Shown: positions 38,437-48,125 of the stretch, piece by piece | Position numbering within the stretch: the first letter of the stretch is position 1 | Layout: each line of letters opens with the position of its first letter | Assembly (NCBI GenBank): GCA_029884165.1 | Contig: JAOUIH010000006.1 | Location: forward strand, 16,478 to 80,477 | Direction: 5' to 3' | DNA from: Gammaproteobacteria bacterium | GTDB lineage: Bacteria; Pseudomonadota; Gammaproteobacteria; Steroidobacterales; Woeseiaceae | Length of the DNA: 64,000 bases | Position numbers and translations under genes: made by a program | Notes under the pieces: generated by a model | Told to the model about the DNA's origin: nothing | Database searches by the model: none | Seen by the model: the letters and a program-made list of their open reading frames with translations, nothing else

Positions 38437-38967
38437 ATGAATTTCCGCAGCGACAGCACCATCGCCATCTCCGTCATCGCGGCCGTCGTACTGTGGTCGG
38501 TCGCGACGCTGCTCGAGTCGCAGTTCGCCGGCAGGGACGGCGATGCCGCGTCGGCCGGGCAGGCGGCCTTCCCGTCGGGCGTGCGCGAAGACACCGGCGT
38601 ACGTTCCGAGAGGCCCGCCCAGGGCTGTACGGAGGCGGAACAGTCGCTGATGCAGCTCGTCGACGCGTCGCAGTCCTGCGAGACCGACGAGGATTGCACG
38701 ATCTTCGATTACGGCTACCCGATCCAGTGCATGACCTCGATCAACAAGGACCGGATCCCGGCGATCCGGCAGTCCTACGCAAGCTACGAACAGAGCTGCG
38801 AGTATCGCGTCTATTACGACTGCCCGTCCGAGCCGTTCGTGCGGGTTCCGCTCTGCCGCGCGAACCGCTGCATCGTCGAGTTGCACACGCTCGACGGACT
38901 GAAGGACGAGACACTCGATCACATCGGCAATCGCGGCCGGCGCCCGCGGGCCGCGCCGGAAAGCTGA
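38437..38967 (+). CDS. secreted or anchored cysteine-rich hypothetical protein
   Basis: 176 aa. One N-terminal hydrophobic helix (IAISVIAAVVLWSVATLLES) serves as anchor or uncleaved signal. The rest holds about nine Cys in the mature part (QGCTEAEQSL, QSCETDEDCTIFDYGYPIQC, SCEYRVYYDCPSEP, LCRANRCIVEL), likely forming disulfides in the periplasm. The DEDC-TIFDYGYPIQC stretch resembles calcium-dependent or Kazal-like loops only superficially. Starts one base after the ADH stop. Unknown function. Confidence 0.65.
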   Translation: MNFRSDSTIAISVIAAVVLWSVATLLESQFAGRDGDAASAGQAAFPSGVREDTGVRSERPAQGCTEAEQSLMQLVDASQSCETDEDCTIFDYGYPIQCMTSINKDRIPAIRQSYASYEQSCEYRVYYDCPSEPFVRVPLCRANRCIVELHTLDGLKDETLDHIGNRGRRPRAAPES

Positions 38968-39002
38968 GCCGGATGACGCACGCAGGCGTCAGGGGAGGAG
39001 CC

Positions 39003-39407
39003 ATGCTGAAGTCACTGCTTGCCGCCACGCTCGCCGCGTTCCTGATGCTGCTGATCGTGAACGCGTTCGTGTTCCCGCTGGTATTCGGCAGCGGCGTCCC
39101 GCTGCCGTACTCGAACCTCCGGCCGGAGCCGCTGTTCGTATTCAATATCGCGGCCCTGGCCGCGACCGCGCTGCTGCTTTCCCTGGTCTGCCGCCAAGCC
39201 GGCGCGACGACTGCCTCCGGCGCCTCGACGCTCTGCGCGCTGTGTGGGTTGCTGACCGCAATGCCGAGCGCGCTGCACACGCTGTCGCTGGTCGATATCG
39301 CCCCGGCTGCGCAGATCGCACCGGTCGCCTGGACCGTGTTTACCTGGGGCATCGCGGGTTCCCCGGTCGGGCTGATGCTGCGGCGCTACGGCCCCCCGGA
39401 CGCATGA
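39003..39407 (+). CDS. small integral membrane protein
   Basis: 134 aa with about four membrane segments (LLAATLAAFLMLLIVNAFVF, LFVFNIAALAATALLLSLV, TLCALCGLLTAMPSALHTL, PVAWTVFTWGIAGSPVGLML). The ATG follows GGGGAGGAGCC. An ATG ten codons upstream is also in frame. The product is unknown. The stop overlaps the following glycosylase start as ATGA, so it may share its transcript. Confidence 0.65.
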   Translation: MLKSLLAATLAAFLMLLIVNAFVFPLVFGSGVPLPYSNLRPEPLFVFNIAALAATALLLSLVCRQAGATTASGASTLCALCGLLTAMPSALHTLSLVDIAPAAQIAPVAWTVFTWGIAGSPVGLMLRRYGPPDA

Positions 39408-39988
39408 GGGACTCGACCCGGGTCGGGGTGCCGGCGCTTCCGTCCGCCGCGGCGGGATTCCCGCCGGTGGCCCGGGTGGATGCCGGCTGCCTCGTGCTCG
39501 GCAGCCTGCCGGGCCGGCGCTCGCTCGAGGCCGGCGAATACTATGCGCATCCCCGCAACGCTTTCTGGCGCATCATGGGCGAAGTCGCCGGCGCCGGGCC
39601 CGAACTACCGTACCCCGGGCGGCTCGAGCGCCTGGTCGAGGCGCGCATCGCGCTCTGGGACGTGCTCGCGTCGTCGGAACGGCCGGGTAGCCTGGACGCG
39701 GCCATCCGGCGTGACAGCGCGGTGCCGAACGACTTCGCCGCTTTCCTCGGGGCACATGCGCGCATACAGTGCATCTGTTTCAACGGGCAGGCGGCCGCGT
39801 CGCTGTTCTCCCGCCTGGTCGCGAACGAGGCCGGTGTCCCGCTGTCGGGCATCCGGCTCGTCACGCTGCCGTCGACGAGCCCGGCGCATGCCGCGCTGCC
39901 GTTCGAGGCGAAGCTCGGGCACTGGGCCGACGCGTTACGGCCCGTCATACGGAATCATTCATCCAGCCCCGGGGCGGGGCATCAATAA
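39404..39988 (+). CDS. DNA-deoxyinosine / uracil-DNA glycosylase, UDG family 6 type
   Basis: 194 aa. The motif LGSLPGRRSLEAGEYYAHPRNAFWRIMGEV near residue 22 is the signature of family 6 (hypoxanthine-DNA glycosylase), with the LWDVLASSERPGSLDAAIRRDS region and the C-terminal PSTSPAHA motif conserved in the UDG superfamily. Base-excision repair of deaminated adenine is the expected role. Start ATG overlaps the stop of the membrane protein by ATGA. Annotated as Mug/Udg-like in other genomes. Confidence 0.88.
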   Translation: MRDSTRVGVPALPSAAAGFPPVARVDAGCLVLGSLPGRRSLEAGEYYAHPRNAFWRIMGEVAGAGPELPYPGRLERLVEARIALWDVLASSERPGSLDAAIRRDSAVPNDFAAFLGAHARIQCICFNGQAAASLFSRLVANEAGVPLSGIRLVTLPSTSPAHAALPFEAKLGHWADALRPVIRNHSSSPGAGHQ

Positions 39989-40001
39989 AAGGAACAGACC
40001 C

Positions 40002-40376
40002 ATGATCGGTTACGTCACGCTGGGAACGAACAAATTCGAGCAGGCCGCGAAGTTCTACGACAAGCTGCTCGCGGAGATCGGCGCCAAGCGCTTCATGGAG
40101 AGCGACCGCTTCATCGCCTGGGCCACCAGCCCGCAGGCGCCGTCGGTTTCGATCATCAAGCCTTACGACGGCAAGAAGGCGAGCGTCGGTAACGGCGTGA
40201 TGGTCGCACTGGCCGTCGACTCCCAGGCCAAGGTAGACAAGCTGTACAAGAAGGCGCTGGAACTCGGCGGGACCGACGAGGGCGGCCCCGGCTTCCGGAT
40301 GGACGGCTTCTACGCAGCCTATTTCCGCGACCTGGACGGCAACAAGCTGAACGCGTTCTGCATGTCGCACGGCTAG
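40002..40376 (+). CDS. VOC-family (glyoxalase-like) protein
   Basis: 124 aa, one vicinal-oxygen-chelate domain (MIGYVTLGTNKFEQAAKFYD ... GFYAAYFRDLDGNKLNAFC). It is about the length of a single VOC monomer and should form a dimer with metal-binding or ligand-binding surfaces. No substrate is evident. The ATG at 40002 follows AAGGAACAGACC. The glycosylase gene ends 13 bases upstream. Confidence 0.85.
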   Translation: MIGYVTLGTNKFEQAAKFYDKLLAEIGAKRFMESDRFIAWATSPQAPSVSIIKPYDGKKASVGNGVMVALAVDSQAKVDKLYKKALELGGTDEGGPGFRMDGFYAAYFRDLDGNKLNAFCMSHG

Positions 40377-40426
40377 GCCGATAGTACAGGTGTCCCGGAA
40401 CGAGGCTGTGTGAATACTCGGAATTC

Positions 40427-40507
40427 GTCATTGCGAGGAGGCGAAGCTGACGAAGCAATCGCCTGAAATCAATACCATAAAGATTGCTTCGCTGCGCTCG
40501 CAATGAC
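40427..40507. repeat. palindromic dispersed repeat (cgtcattgcgag type)
   Basis: GTCATTGCGAG at 40427-40437 is the perfect inverse complement of CTCGCAATGAC at 40497-40507. Between them GCGAAGC...GAAGCAATC and GATTGCTTCGC also pair, so an 81-base region can fold into one long hairpin. Sequences of this kind are dispersed through many bacterial genomes as REP-like repeats. It lies between the VOC gene and the convergent PII gene and may terminate both. Confidence 0.8.
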
Positions 40508-40564
40508 GCACCGGTGGTTCCATACAGCCTCGAGCGGGCCCCCGCCCGGCCGCGGCAGGCTGAC

Positions 40565-40933
<369 letters not shown>

Positions 40934-40943
40934 TTATAGCCGG

Positions 40944-41702
40944 TCATAGCATCACCGTGCCGCCGTCGACCATCAGGGTCTGGCCGGTGGTCATGTGGTT
41001 CAGGTCGCTCGCCAGGAACAGCACGGCGCCGACGATGTCCGCGGTCTCGAGCGGACGGCGTATGGCCTGCTGCGAGAGCGTTACCTCGATAACCTTGTCG
41101 CGTTTGTCGCCGAATACTTCCGCGGTCGCGTCGGTGTTGACGACATTCGGGGCGACCGCATTGACGCGAATGTTGTAGCGGCCGACCTCGCGCGCGAGGC
41201 CACGCGTGAGGCCGATGACCGCCGCCTTCGAGGCCGTGTAGTGCAGGCCGTTCGGCATACCGTAGGTCGCCGCGAGCGAACTGATGTTGACGATCGATCC
41301 CGAGCCCTGCTGCTTCATCGCGGGTAACACGGCCTTGCAGCACTGCCAGATGCCCTTGACGTTGACGTTCATCACCTTGTCCCACTCGGCCTCGTCCAGT
41401 TTCTCGAAGGGCCGGAAGTTGAGGCTGCCGTAAAGGCCGGCGTTGTTCACCAGCACGTCGATGCGGCCGAAGCGCTCGAGCACCGCGTCGGCCATCGCGC
41501 GCGCGCTGTCGGCGCTGGTCACGTCGGTCTCGGTCATCATCCCGGCAGCGCCTTCCGCCTCGATCGCCTGCACGGTCTCGGAGCAATCCCTGACGTCGTT
41601 GACCGCGACACTCGCGCCGCGCTTCGCAAACTCCCTGGCGTAATGGCGGCCGAGCCCGCGCGAAGCGCCCGTGATGATCGCAACCTTGCCGGTGAAGTCC
41701 AT
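40944..41702 (-). CDS. short-chain dehydrogenase/reductase
   Basis: 252 aa with classical SDR motifs: TGASRGLGRHYA (cofactor loop), NNAG (VLVNNAGLYGSL), SIVNISSLAA (catalytic Ser) and YTASKAAV (Tyr/Lys). It probably oxidises or reduces a hydroxyl on a small or acyl substrate (FabG-like). The ATG at 41702 follows AGGAGCTGTC. The upstream 14 codons are in frame but lack an RBS. Divergent from the desaturase gene. Confidence 0.88.
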   Translation of the reverse strand: MDFTGKVAIITGASRGLGRHYAREFAKRGASVAVNDVRDCSETVQAIEAEGAAGMMTETDVTSADSARAMADAVLERFGRIDVLVNNAGLYGSLNFRPFEKLDEAEWDKVMNVNVKGIWQCCKAVLPAMKQQGSGSIVNISSLAATYGMPNGLHYTASKAAVIGLTRGLAREVGRYNIRVNAVAPNVVNTDATAEVFGDKRDKVIEVTLSQQAIRRPLETADIVGAVLFLASDLNHMTTGQTLMVDGGTVML

Positions 41703-41863
41703 GACAGCTCCTGGAAAGTCCGGGTGGAGAATCGAGGCCGCCATGCTAGCAAGCGCCGCAGCGCGAGGGTACCGGGAGATGCGCCGCTGGCGGCAGCGGC
41801 GTAAGATCGGTGCTGGACACAGTGAATCGCGGCTCGCGCCGACGCCGCAAGAAGTCGCACCGC

Positions 41864-42889
41864 ATGAAATCGATCACCTCGCTGCTGCAGGAACCTGCCG
41901 GGCTGCGCTTCAACGGAGCCGCGCTCGCCTACGCGTTCGGCGGCTATGCGCTCGGCTGGTACGGCCTGTTCCATACGAGCCTCGCGGTCAACCTGGCGGC
42001 GACGCTGCTGCTCGCGCACTCGATGACGATTGCCGCCTACCTGATCCACGAGTGCGGCCATAACCTGGTGTTCCGCAAGCAGCAGCACAACACGCGCCTG
42101 GGCCGTGCGCTGTCCTGGCTGTCCGGGTCGAGCTACGGCACCTACGAGGACATTCGCTACAAGCATTTCCGGCACCACGTCGACAATGCGGACGTCGTCT
42201 GGTTCGACTACGAGCGCTTCTTCCGCGAGCACCCGCGGGTTCTCGCCCTGACACGCGTCCTCGAATGGTTCTATATCCCCGCGCACGACCTGATCATGCA
42301 CGGTGTGATGATGTTCGGGGCTTTCATCATCCCGCAGCGGCACAGCCAGCGGCTACGCAACGCGATCGTCATCGTCGTGCGCTGGTCGATTTTTTTCGCG
42401 GTGCTTGCCGTGAGCCCGAAGGCCGCGCTGTTGTATGTCCTGGCCTACCTGCTGATGATGACGATCCTGCGCTTCATGGACAGCATCCAGCACGACTATA
42501 CCTACGACCTGACGCTATTCGAGCCCGGCAAGGCGCCCCGGAAGGGAAACTTCGAGTGGGAGCAGGAACACACGTTCAGCAACCCGCAGTCCTTCCGCCA
42601 CGAATTGCCGAACTGGTTCACGCTCAACTTCGGATTCCACAACGCGCACCACGCCGACACAGCCGTACCCTGGTACCGGCTGCCGGCGAAGCACCGCGAA
42701 CTGTTCGGCGACAGCCCTGAAAACGTGGTACCGCTCTCGGCCCAGCTGAAGATCTTCCACAGGCAGCGGGTCCGGCGGGTCATGGACAACCACGGCGAGG
42801 AAACGCCGTCTGGCCGCGCATACCTCGCCGCCGCGCGGCGGGCCGAGGTCTTTGGCGGCAACGCCGCCTCGTTCCTGACCTCGTTCTGA
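41864..42889 (+). CDS. fatty-acid desaturase-like di-iron membrane protein
   Basis: 341 aa with four to five membrane segments and the three histidine clusters of acyl-lipid desaturases: HECGH (62-66), HFRHH (101-105) and HNAHH (near residue 254, in FGFHNAHHADTAVPW). It introduces a double bond, or hydroxylates, using iron and O2; the substrate class is uncertain (fatty acyl lipid or a related small hydrocarbon). The ATG at 41864 lacks a strong RBS, and a longer in-frame ATG exists 18 codons upstream, but the Arg-rich extension looks untranslated. Confidence 0.85.
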   Translation: MKSITSLLQEPAGLRFNGAALAYAFGGYALGWYGLFHTSLAVNLAATLLLAHSMTIAAYLIHECGHNLVFRKQQHNTRLGRALSWLSGSSYGTYEDIRYKHFRHHVDNADVVWFDYERFFREHPRVLALTRVLEWFYIPAHDLIMHGVMMFGAFIIPQRHSQRLRNAIVIVVRWSIFFAVLAVSPKAALLYVLAYLLMMTILRFMDSIQHDYTYDLTLFEPGKAPRKGNFEWEQEHTFSNPQSFRHELPNWFTLNFGFHNAHHADTAVPWYRLPAKHRELFGDSPENVVPLSAQLKIFHRQRVRRVMDNHGEETPSGRAYLAAARRAEVFGGNAASFLTSF

Positions 42890-42902
42890 GCGGCGCATAC
42901 GG

Positions 42903-43757
42903 GTGCAGGTACTCCGCGTCTACCAGTCCCTCTGGGCGATGGAGCAGCGCATCCCGGGGCAGCCGGAGGCGTCCATGCGCGAGCACTTCGCGCGGATTCG
43001 CGCGGCGGGCTACGACGGCGTCTGCATCGATCTCGCGGCACACGAGATCCCGGAGTTCCGGGCTGCGCGGCCGCTGTACGAGGAGTTCGGGCTCGGCTGC
43101 ATGATCAACGCGTTTCCGCACGAGCCGGACGAACTCGCGCCGCTGCTCGCCCTCGCGTGCGAGTTTGGTGCCGTGCAGGTCAACGTGATCGGCGGCGTCA
43201 TGCCGCTGTACGAAGCAGAAGCCGTGCCGGTCGTGCGGCACTGGATGGCGGAGGCAAACGATGCCGGCATCAGGCTCCTGTTTGAGACTCACCGCGACAG
43301 CCTGTTGAACGACCTGTATTACACCTTGCGCCTGATCGACCTCGTGCCCGAGATGCGGCTGTGCGCCGACCTGTCGCACTTCGTCGTCGATCGCGAACTC
43401 CGTCTGCCGCTGCCGGAGCGCGATGCGCGCTACATGCGCAGGATCCTCGAACGTGCCGATTGTTTCCAGGGGCGCGTCGCGAACCGTGAGCAGGTCCAGG
43501 TGCAGATCGATTTCCCGCAGCATCAGGAGTGGGTGGCGCAATTCAGGGACTGGTGGACCGAGGGCATGCGGCTCTGGCGGGCGCGCAGTGCCCCGGATGC
43601 AGAGCTGGTATTCTTGTGCGAACTCGGGCCGCGTCCCTATGCGATCACCGACGGCGAGCAGCGCGAGCTGTCGGATCGGTGGGCGGAAGCGCTGACGATA
43701 CGCGAGTGGGTTCGGGAGATCTGGCGCAAGCTGGACGAGGAGACGGCCGACGCCTGA
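42903..43757 (+). CDS. TIM-barrel sugar-phosphate isomerase/epimerase-like protein
   Basis: 284 aa, GTG start. It resembles AP_endonuc_2-type barrels: RAAGYDGVCIDLAAHE, FGAVQVNVIGGVMPLYEAE, LLFETHRDSLLNDLYYTLRL, LCADLSHFVVDRE and VFLCELGPRPYAI. The His/Glu/Asp pattern suggests a metal site. The precise substrate is unknown. It follows the desaturase by 13 bases and precedes a VOC gene. Confidence 0.75.
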   Translation: MQVLRVYQSLWAMEQRIPGQPEASMREHFARIRAAGYDGVCIDLAAHEIPEFRAARPLYEEFGLGCMINAFPHEPDELAPLLALACEFGAVQVNVIGGVMPLYEAEAVPVVRHWMAEANDAGIRLLFETHRDSLLNDLYYTLRLIDLVPEMRLCADLSHFVVDRELRLPLPERDARYMRRILERADCFQGRVANREQVQVQIDFPQHQEWVAQFRDWWTEGMRLWRARSAPDAELVFLCELGPRPYAITDGEQRELSDRWAEALTIREWVREIWRKLDEETADA

Positions 43758-43781
43758 GCGCGCGTGCCAGGGGAGCAGTTC

Positions 43782-44162
43782 ATGGGCGACAAGCTCAACA
43801 TCGGGCGAATCGGCTGGGTCGACATTACCGTCGACGACGCCGCAGGCCTCAGGGATTTCTATGCGCATGTCGTCGGCTGGAAACCGGAGAACGTCGACAT
43901 GGGTACCTACAGCGACTTCAACATGACGATGCCCGAATCCGGCATCCCGGCCGCCGGCATCTGCCACGCACGTGGCTCGAATGCGGGGTTGCCGCGGCAG
44001 TGGCTCGTCTACCTCGTTGTCGCGGATGTCGCTGCCAGCGCGCGCGAGTGCGTCGAGCGTGGCGGTGAATTGCTTGTCGAGCCTCGCGGACTCGCGGGCG
44101 GACGTTTTTGCGTGATCCGCGACCCGGCCGGAGCCGTCGCCGCGCTGTACCAGGAGCCCTGA
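43782..44162 (+). CDS. VOC-family protein
   Basis: 126 aa, one vicinal-oxygen-chelate domain (IGRIGWVDITVDDAAGLRDF ... GGRFCVIRDPAGAVAALYQ). The ATG at 43782 has AGGGGAG at the right distance; a GTG six codons upstream is in frame but less well placed. Often described as a glyoxalase/bleomycin-resistance-like protein, of unknown substrate. Eleven bases separate its stop from the next start. Confidence 0.82.
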   Translation: MGDKLNIGRIGWVDITVDDAAGLRDFYAHVVGWKPENVDMGTYSDFNMTMPESGIPAAGICHARGSNAGLPRQWLVYLVVADVAASARECVERGGELLVEPRGLAGGRFCVIRDPAGAVAALYQEP

Positions 44163-44173
44163 CGGCCGGCGCT

Positions 44174-44965
44174 ATGCAGAGCAGCCTGGAATCACCGGAG
44201 TGGCTCGCCGCTGTCGGCGCCGCAATCGCGGCGCGCGACGCCGCCGGGCGTGCCGCGGCGCTGGTCGAGGCGATCGGTGCGGTCGTCATGCACGAGGGCA
44301 CCTGCCTGCTGGCTTTCTACCGCGACGCCGGGCCGGAGGTGTTGCATCACTCGCTCGAGCCGGAAGGGCGCCGGCACTACCTGGACCGCTACCTCGCCGG
44401 TCCTTACCTGCTGGATCCGCTCTACCAGCTGGCGCTCGGCCAGGAGAAACCCAGCCTGTGCCGTTTTCGCGACGCCGTGCCCGATCGTTTCCGCTCGAGC
44501 GAATACTACCGCCAGTACTGCGAGCGTACGCACCTGCTGGACGAGATGGACTTTCTCGCGGATGTCGCGGAGGACACGACGGTCGCGCTGGTCGTGGGGC
44601 GCCGGACGCGGATGTTCACCCGCTCGGAGCTGCAGCGCCTCGCACAGATCGAGCCCGTCGTGCAGGCCGCCATGCGGCGCATCTGGCTGGACCATGCCGA
44701 GCGGCGCCGGGGCCCGCGGGGCGAGGCGATGCACCGCCGCCTGACCGAGTGTTTCGAGCGCTTCGGCGAGTCCATGCTGACGGAGCGCGAGCGCCAGATC
44801 AGCCAGCTATTGTTAAAAGGCCATTCGTCGAAATCCGTGGCGCGCGAACTCGGGATCGCGCCCGGCACCGTGATGGTGCACAAGCGCAACTTGTTTGCGA
44901 AGCTCGGCATCAGCTCGCAGTACGAACTGTTTTCCCGCTTCATCGGCGAGCTCGGCGCCGGCTGA
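44174..44965 (+). CDS. LuxR-family transcriptional regulator
   Basis: 263 aa. The C-terminal HTH is clear: LTERERQISQLLLKGHSSKSVARELGIAPGTVMVHKRNLFAKLG (about 205-250). The N-terminal 190 residues form a probable small-molecule-binding or GAF-like domain (LLAFYRDAGPEVLHHSLEPEG, DEMDFLADVAEDTTVALVVGRR); no response-regulator Asp is visible. It sits 90 bases upstream of isovaleryl-CoA dehydrogenase on the same strand and may control the leucine catabolic genes (inference). Confidence 0.85.
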   Translation: MQSSLESPEWLAAVGAAIAARDAAGRAAALVEAIGAVVMHEGTCLLAFYRDAGPEVLHHSLEPEGRRHYLDRYLAGPYLLDPLYQLALGQEKPSLCRFRDAVPDRFRSSEYYRQYCERTHLLDEMDFLADVAEDTTVALVVGRRTRMFTRSELQRLAQIEPVVQAAMRRIWLDHAERRRGPRGEAMHRRLTECFERFGESMLTERERQISQLLLKGHSSKSVARELGIAPGTVMVHKRNLFAKLGISSQYELFSRFIGELGAG

Positions 44966-45055
44966 GGCGGCAGCTACCGTCAACAGGGTATTCAGGCTGC
45001 GGCCTCGAGCGCCGACAATCAGGGCCTTATCGCCAGCGTCCGGGGACTGACCGCC

Positions 45056-46213
45056 ATGGTGGAATTCGACTTCGGTTTGGGAGAGGACATCGAGCTGTTG
45101 CGGGATACCGTCCGCCAGTTCGCGACCGATCAGATCGCGCCGCGTGCGGCGGAAATCGACCGCAGCAATCGATTCCCGCGCGAACTCTGGCCGGCGCTCG
45201 GCGAGCTCGGGCTGCTCGGGCTCACGGTCGAGGAGGAATTCGGCGGCGCGGGATTGGGCTACCTTGCGCACGTCATCGCGATGGAGGAGGTAAGTCGCGC
45301 GTCGGCATCGGTCGGCCTGTCCTACGGTGCGCATTCGAACCTTTGCGTCAACCAGCTGCGCCGCTGGGGCAGCGACGCGCAGAAGCGCAGGTACCTGCCC
45401 GCGCTGATCTCCGGTGAGCACGTCGGCGCGCTCGCGATGAGCGAGCCGGGCGCGGGTTCCGACGTCATGGGCATGCGCACGAGCGCCACGCGCGACGGCG
45501 ACAGCTACGTGCTGAACGGCAGCAAGATGTGGATAACGAACGCGCCCGAGGCCGACGTGGCGATCGTCTACGCGGTCACCGGCGGCACGGCGGCTGCGCC
45601 CAAGCTGTCCGCGTTCCTCGTCGAGCGCGGAATGCCGGGGTACTCCGTGGCACAGAAGCTCGACAAGCTCGGCATGCGCGGCTCCGACACGGGCGAGATC
45701 GTGCTGGACAACTGCATCGTGCCGGCCGGGAACCGCCTCGGGGAGGAGGGGCGGGGCGCCGCGATACTGATGAGCGGGCTGGACTACGAGCGGCTGGTGC
45801 TGGCGGGAGGCCCACTCGGCATCATGCGGGCCTGCTTCGACCTCGTCATGCCCTACGTGCACGAGCGTCGCCAGTTCGGGGAGCCGATCGGCACCTTCCA
45901 GCTGATGCAGGGCAAGATCGCCGACATGTACACGACGATGAATGCCTGCCGGTCCTACGTCTACACGGTGGCGCGGGCCTGCGACCGCGGCCTGACGACG
46001 CGTTTCGACGCAGCCGGGTGTATCCTGCTGGCCGCCGAAAAGGCGACCTGGATGGCCGGCGAAGCAATCCAGGCGCTGGGCGGCAACGGTTATATCAACG
46101 ACTATCCTGCCGGGCGGCTGCTCCGGGACGCGAAGCTGTACGAGATCGGCGCCGGCACCAGCGAAATCAGGCGCATGCTGATCGGCAGGGAATTGTTCAA
46201 CGCCACGGGCTGA
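45056..46213 (+). CDS. liuA: isovaleryl-CoA dehydrogenase
   Basis: 385 aa, acyl-CoA dehydrogenase family. It oxidises isovaleryl-CoA to 3-methylcrotonyl-CoA in leucine degradation, passing electrons to ETF. The FAD motif is [15 protein letters not shown], and the segment [18 protein letters not shown] carries the Glu characteristic of IVD. The C-terminus [20 protein letters not shown] is also IVD-like. The methylcrotonyl-CoA carboxylase beta subunit follows by 12 bases, supporting the assignment. Other branched-chain acyl-CoA dehydrogenases are a weaker alternative. Confidence 0.9.
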   Translation: MVEFDFGLGEDIELLRDTVRQFATDQIAPRAAEIDRSNRFPRELWPALGELGLLGLTVEEEFGGAGLGYLAHVIAMEEVSRASASVGLSYGAHSNLCVNQLRRWGSDAQKRRYLPALISGEHVGALAMSEPGAGSDVMGMRTSATRDGDSYVLNGSKMWITNAPEADVAIVYAVTGGTAAAPKLSAFLVERGMPGYSVAQKLDKLGMRGSDTGEIVLDNCIVPAGNRLGEEGRGAAILMSGLDYERLVLAGGPLGIMRACFDLVMPYVHERRQFGEPIGTFQLMQGKIADMYTTMNACRSYVYTVARACDRGLTTRFDAAGCILLAAEKATWMAGEAIQALGGNGYINDYPAGRLLRDAKLYEIGAGTSEIRRMLIGRELFNATG

Positions 46214-46225
46214 TCCGGACGAGCT

Positions 46226-47836
46226 ATGCCAGTCATAAAAACCAAAGCGAAGCTGGGCTCGAGGGATTTCGAGCGCAATGCGGACGCCAATCGCAAGCTG
46301 GCAGGCGACCTGCAGCAGGCGCTTGCCGGTGTCGCCACGGGCGGCAGCGAGCGGGCGCGCGAAAAACACCTGGCGCGCGGCAAGCTGCTGCCGCGCGACC
46401 GGGTCGGCAAACTCATCGATCCGGGCGCGCCGTTCCTGGAGATCGGCCAGCTGGCGGCCTATGGCCTCTATGACAACGAGGTGCCGGCCGCCGGCATCAT
46501 CGCCGGCATCGGCCGGGTCAGCGGCGTCGACTGCATGCTGGTTGCGAACGACGCGACCGTGAAGGGCGGCAGCTACTTTCCGCTGACCGTGAAAAAACAC
46601 CTGCGTGCCCAGGAGATCGCGGAGCAGAACGGGCTTCCCTGCGTCTACCTGGTCGATTCGGGCGGCGCCAACCTGCCGACCCAGGACGAGGTATTTCCCG
46701 ACCGCGATCACTTCGGGCGCATCTTCTACAACCAGGCGCGGCTGTCGTCGCTGGGCATTCCGCAGGTCGCCGCGGTCCTCGGCTCATGTACGGCGGGCGG
46801 CGCCTACGTGCCGGCGATGTGCGACGAGGCGGTCATCGTGCGCAAGCAGGGCACGATCTTCCTGGGCGGCCCGCCGCTCGTCAAAGCGGCAACCGGCGAG
46901 GTCGTCGATGCCGAGATCCTGGGTGGCGGCGATGTCCACTCCCGCATCTCGGGCGTCACCGATTACCTCGCCGACAACGACGAGCACGCGCTGGCGATCG
47001 TCCGCGAAATCGTGTCGAACCTGAACTGGCGTCGGCCGGAACTGCCGCGACGGACGGACGTCGCCGAACCGCTGTACCCGGCCGAGGAGCTCTACGGCAT
47101 CGTCTCGACCGACTTCCGCTTCGCCTACGATGTGCGCGAGGTGATCGCGCGGATCGTCGACGGGTCCGAGTTCCAGGAGTTCAAGGCGCTGTACGGCGTG
47201 ACGCTGGTCTGCGGTTTCGCGCACATTCACGGCTTCCCTGTCGGCATCGTCGCGAACAACGGCATCCTGTTCTCCCAGTCGGCGCAGAAGGGCGCGCATT
47301 TCATCCAGCTCTGCAACCGGCGTGGCATACCGCTCGTATTCCTGCAGAACATCACCGGCTTCATGGTCGGGCGGCAGGCAGAGCACGGCGGCATCGCCAA
47401 GGACGGCGCGAAGATGGTCAATGCGGTCGCCACCGCGTCGGTACCCAAATTTACCGTCATAACCGGCGGATCCTTCGGCGCGGGCAACTACGCCATGTGC
47501 GGCCGCGCTTACGCGCCGCGCTTCCTGTGGATGTGGCCGAACGCCCGGATCTCGGTCATGGGAGGCGACCAGGCCGCGATGGTGCTGTCGACCGTCAGGC
47601 GCGAGGGCATGGAGGCGCGCGGCGAAAAGTGGTCGGAGACCGAACAGAAGAAGTTCGAGACGCGCATCCGCAAGCAATACGACCAGCAGGGCCACCCGTA
47701 CTACGCGAGCGCCCGCCTGTGGGACGACGGCGTCATCGACCCGGTCGATACGCGGCGGGTGATCGGCCAGGCGATCGCCGCGGCGACGAACCGGCCGCGG
47801 GACGGTGAGACGCCCTACGGCATATTCCGCATGTAG
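46226..47836 (+). CDS. liuB: methylcrotonyl-CoA carboxylase beta (carboxyltransferase) subunit
   Basis: 536 aa. It transfers the carboxyl group from carboxybiotin to 3-methylcrotonyl-CoA, the second step shared with liuA. Motifs: [34 protein letters not shown], and [20 protein letters not shown] followed by [16 protein letters not shown]. The alpha (biotin carboxylase) subunit and enoyl-CoA hydratase are not within the window. A propionyl-CoA carboxylase beta subunit is a weaker alternative. Terminated directly downstream. Confidence 0.92.
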   Translation: MPVIKTKAKLGSRDFERNADANRKLAGDLQQALAGVATGGSERAREKHLARGKLLPRDRVGKLIDPGAPFLEIGQLAAYGLYDNEVPAAGIIAGIGRVSGVDCMLVANDATVKGGSYFPLTVKKHLRAQEIAEQNGLPCVYLVDSGGANLPTQDEVFPDRDHFGRIFYNQARLSSLGIPQVAAVLGSCTAGGAYVPAMCDEAVIVRKQGTIFLGGPPLVKAATGEVVDAEILGGGDVHSRISGVTDYLADNDEHALAIVREIVSNLNWRRPELPRRTDVAEPLYPAEELYGIVSTDFRFAYDVREVIARIVDGSEFQEFKALYGVTLVCGFAHIHGFPVGIVANNGILFSQSAQKGAHFIQLCNRRGIPLVFLQNITGFMVGRQAEHGGIAKDGAKMVNAVATASVPKFTVITGGSFGAGNYAMCGRAYAPRFLWMWPNARISVMGGDQAAMVLSTVRREGMEARGEKWSETEQKKFETRIRKQYDQQGHPYYASARLWDDGVIDPVDTRRVIGQAIAAATNRPRDGETPYGIFRM

Positions 47837-47862
47837 CCCCACAGCCAGCGGGGCTACGTTTT
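47833..47862 (+). terminator. intrinsic terminator of the liu genes
   Basis: GTAGCCCC (47833-47840) and GGGGCTAC (47850-47857) form an 8-bp perfect stem around a 9-base loop, beginning at the liuB stop and followed by GTTTTA. Confidence 0.8.
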
Positions 47863-47872
47863 ACCCCGCTTA

Positions 47873-47913
47873 CCGGCCTGTCTCCGTTCCGCGACAGGCC
47901 GGAATTTATTTTC
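47873..47913. terminator. second hairpin, 10-bp stem with T-rich tail
   Basis: CCGGCCTGTC (47873-47882) pairs perfectly with GACAGGCCGG (47893-47902), followed by AATTTATTTTC. It lies 15 bases beyond the first terminator and may back it up. Confidence 0.75.
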
Positions 47914-48125
47914 AGAATCTATTGTTCCGCCGGCCGGGCATTATTAGAATGCGCGTCCACCAGAGGGAGCGGAGTCGCCGGCGGTTCGTATCCGGCCGGG
48001 GTACTGCGGCCATTGATTCCCGGCTTGTCCGCGGCTCCATTTGTACCGCGCAAACACGCTCCTCCGCCGGTGTATAAGACACCGACCAGCCTCACAGGGT
48101 GCAGGTTAGTCAAACCGAATTTACT

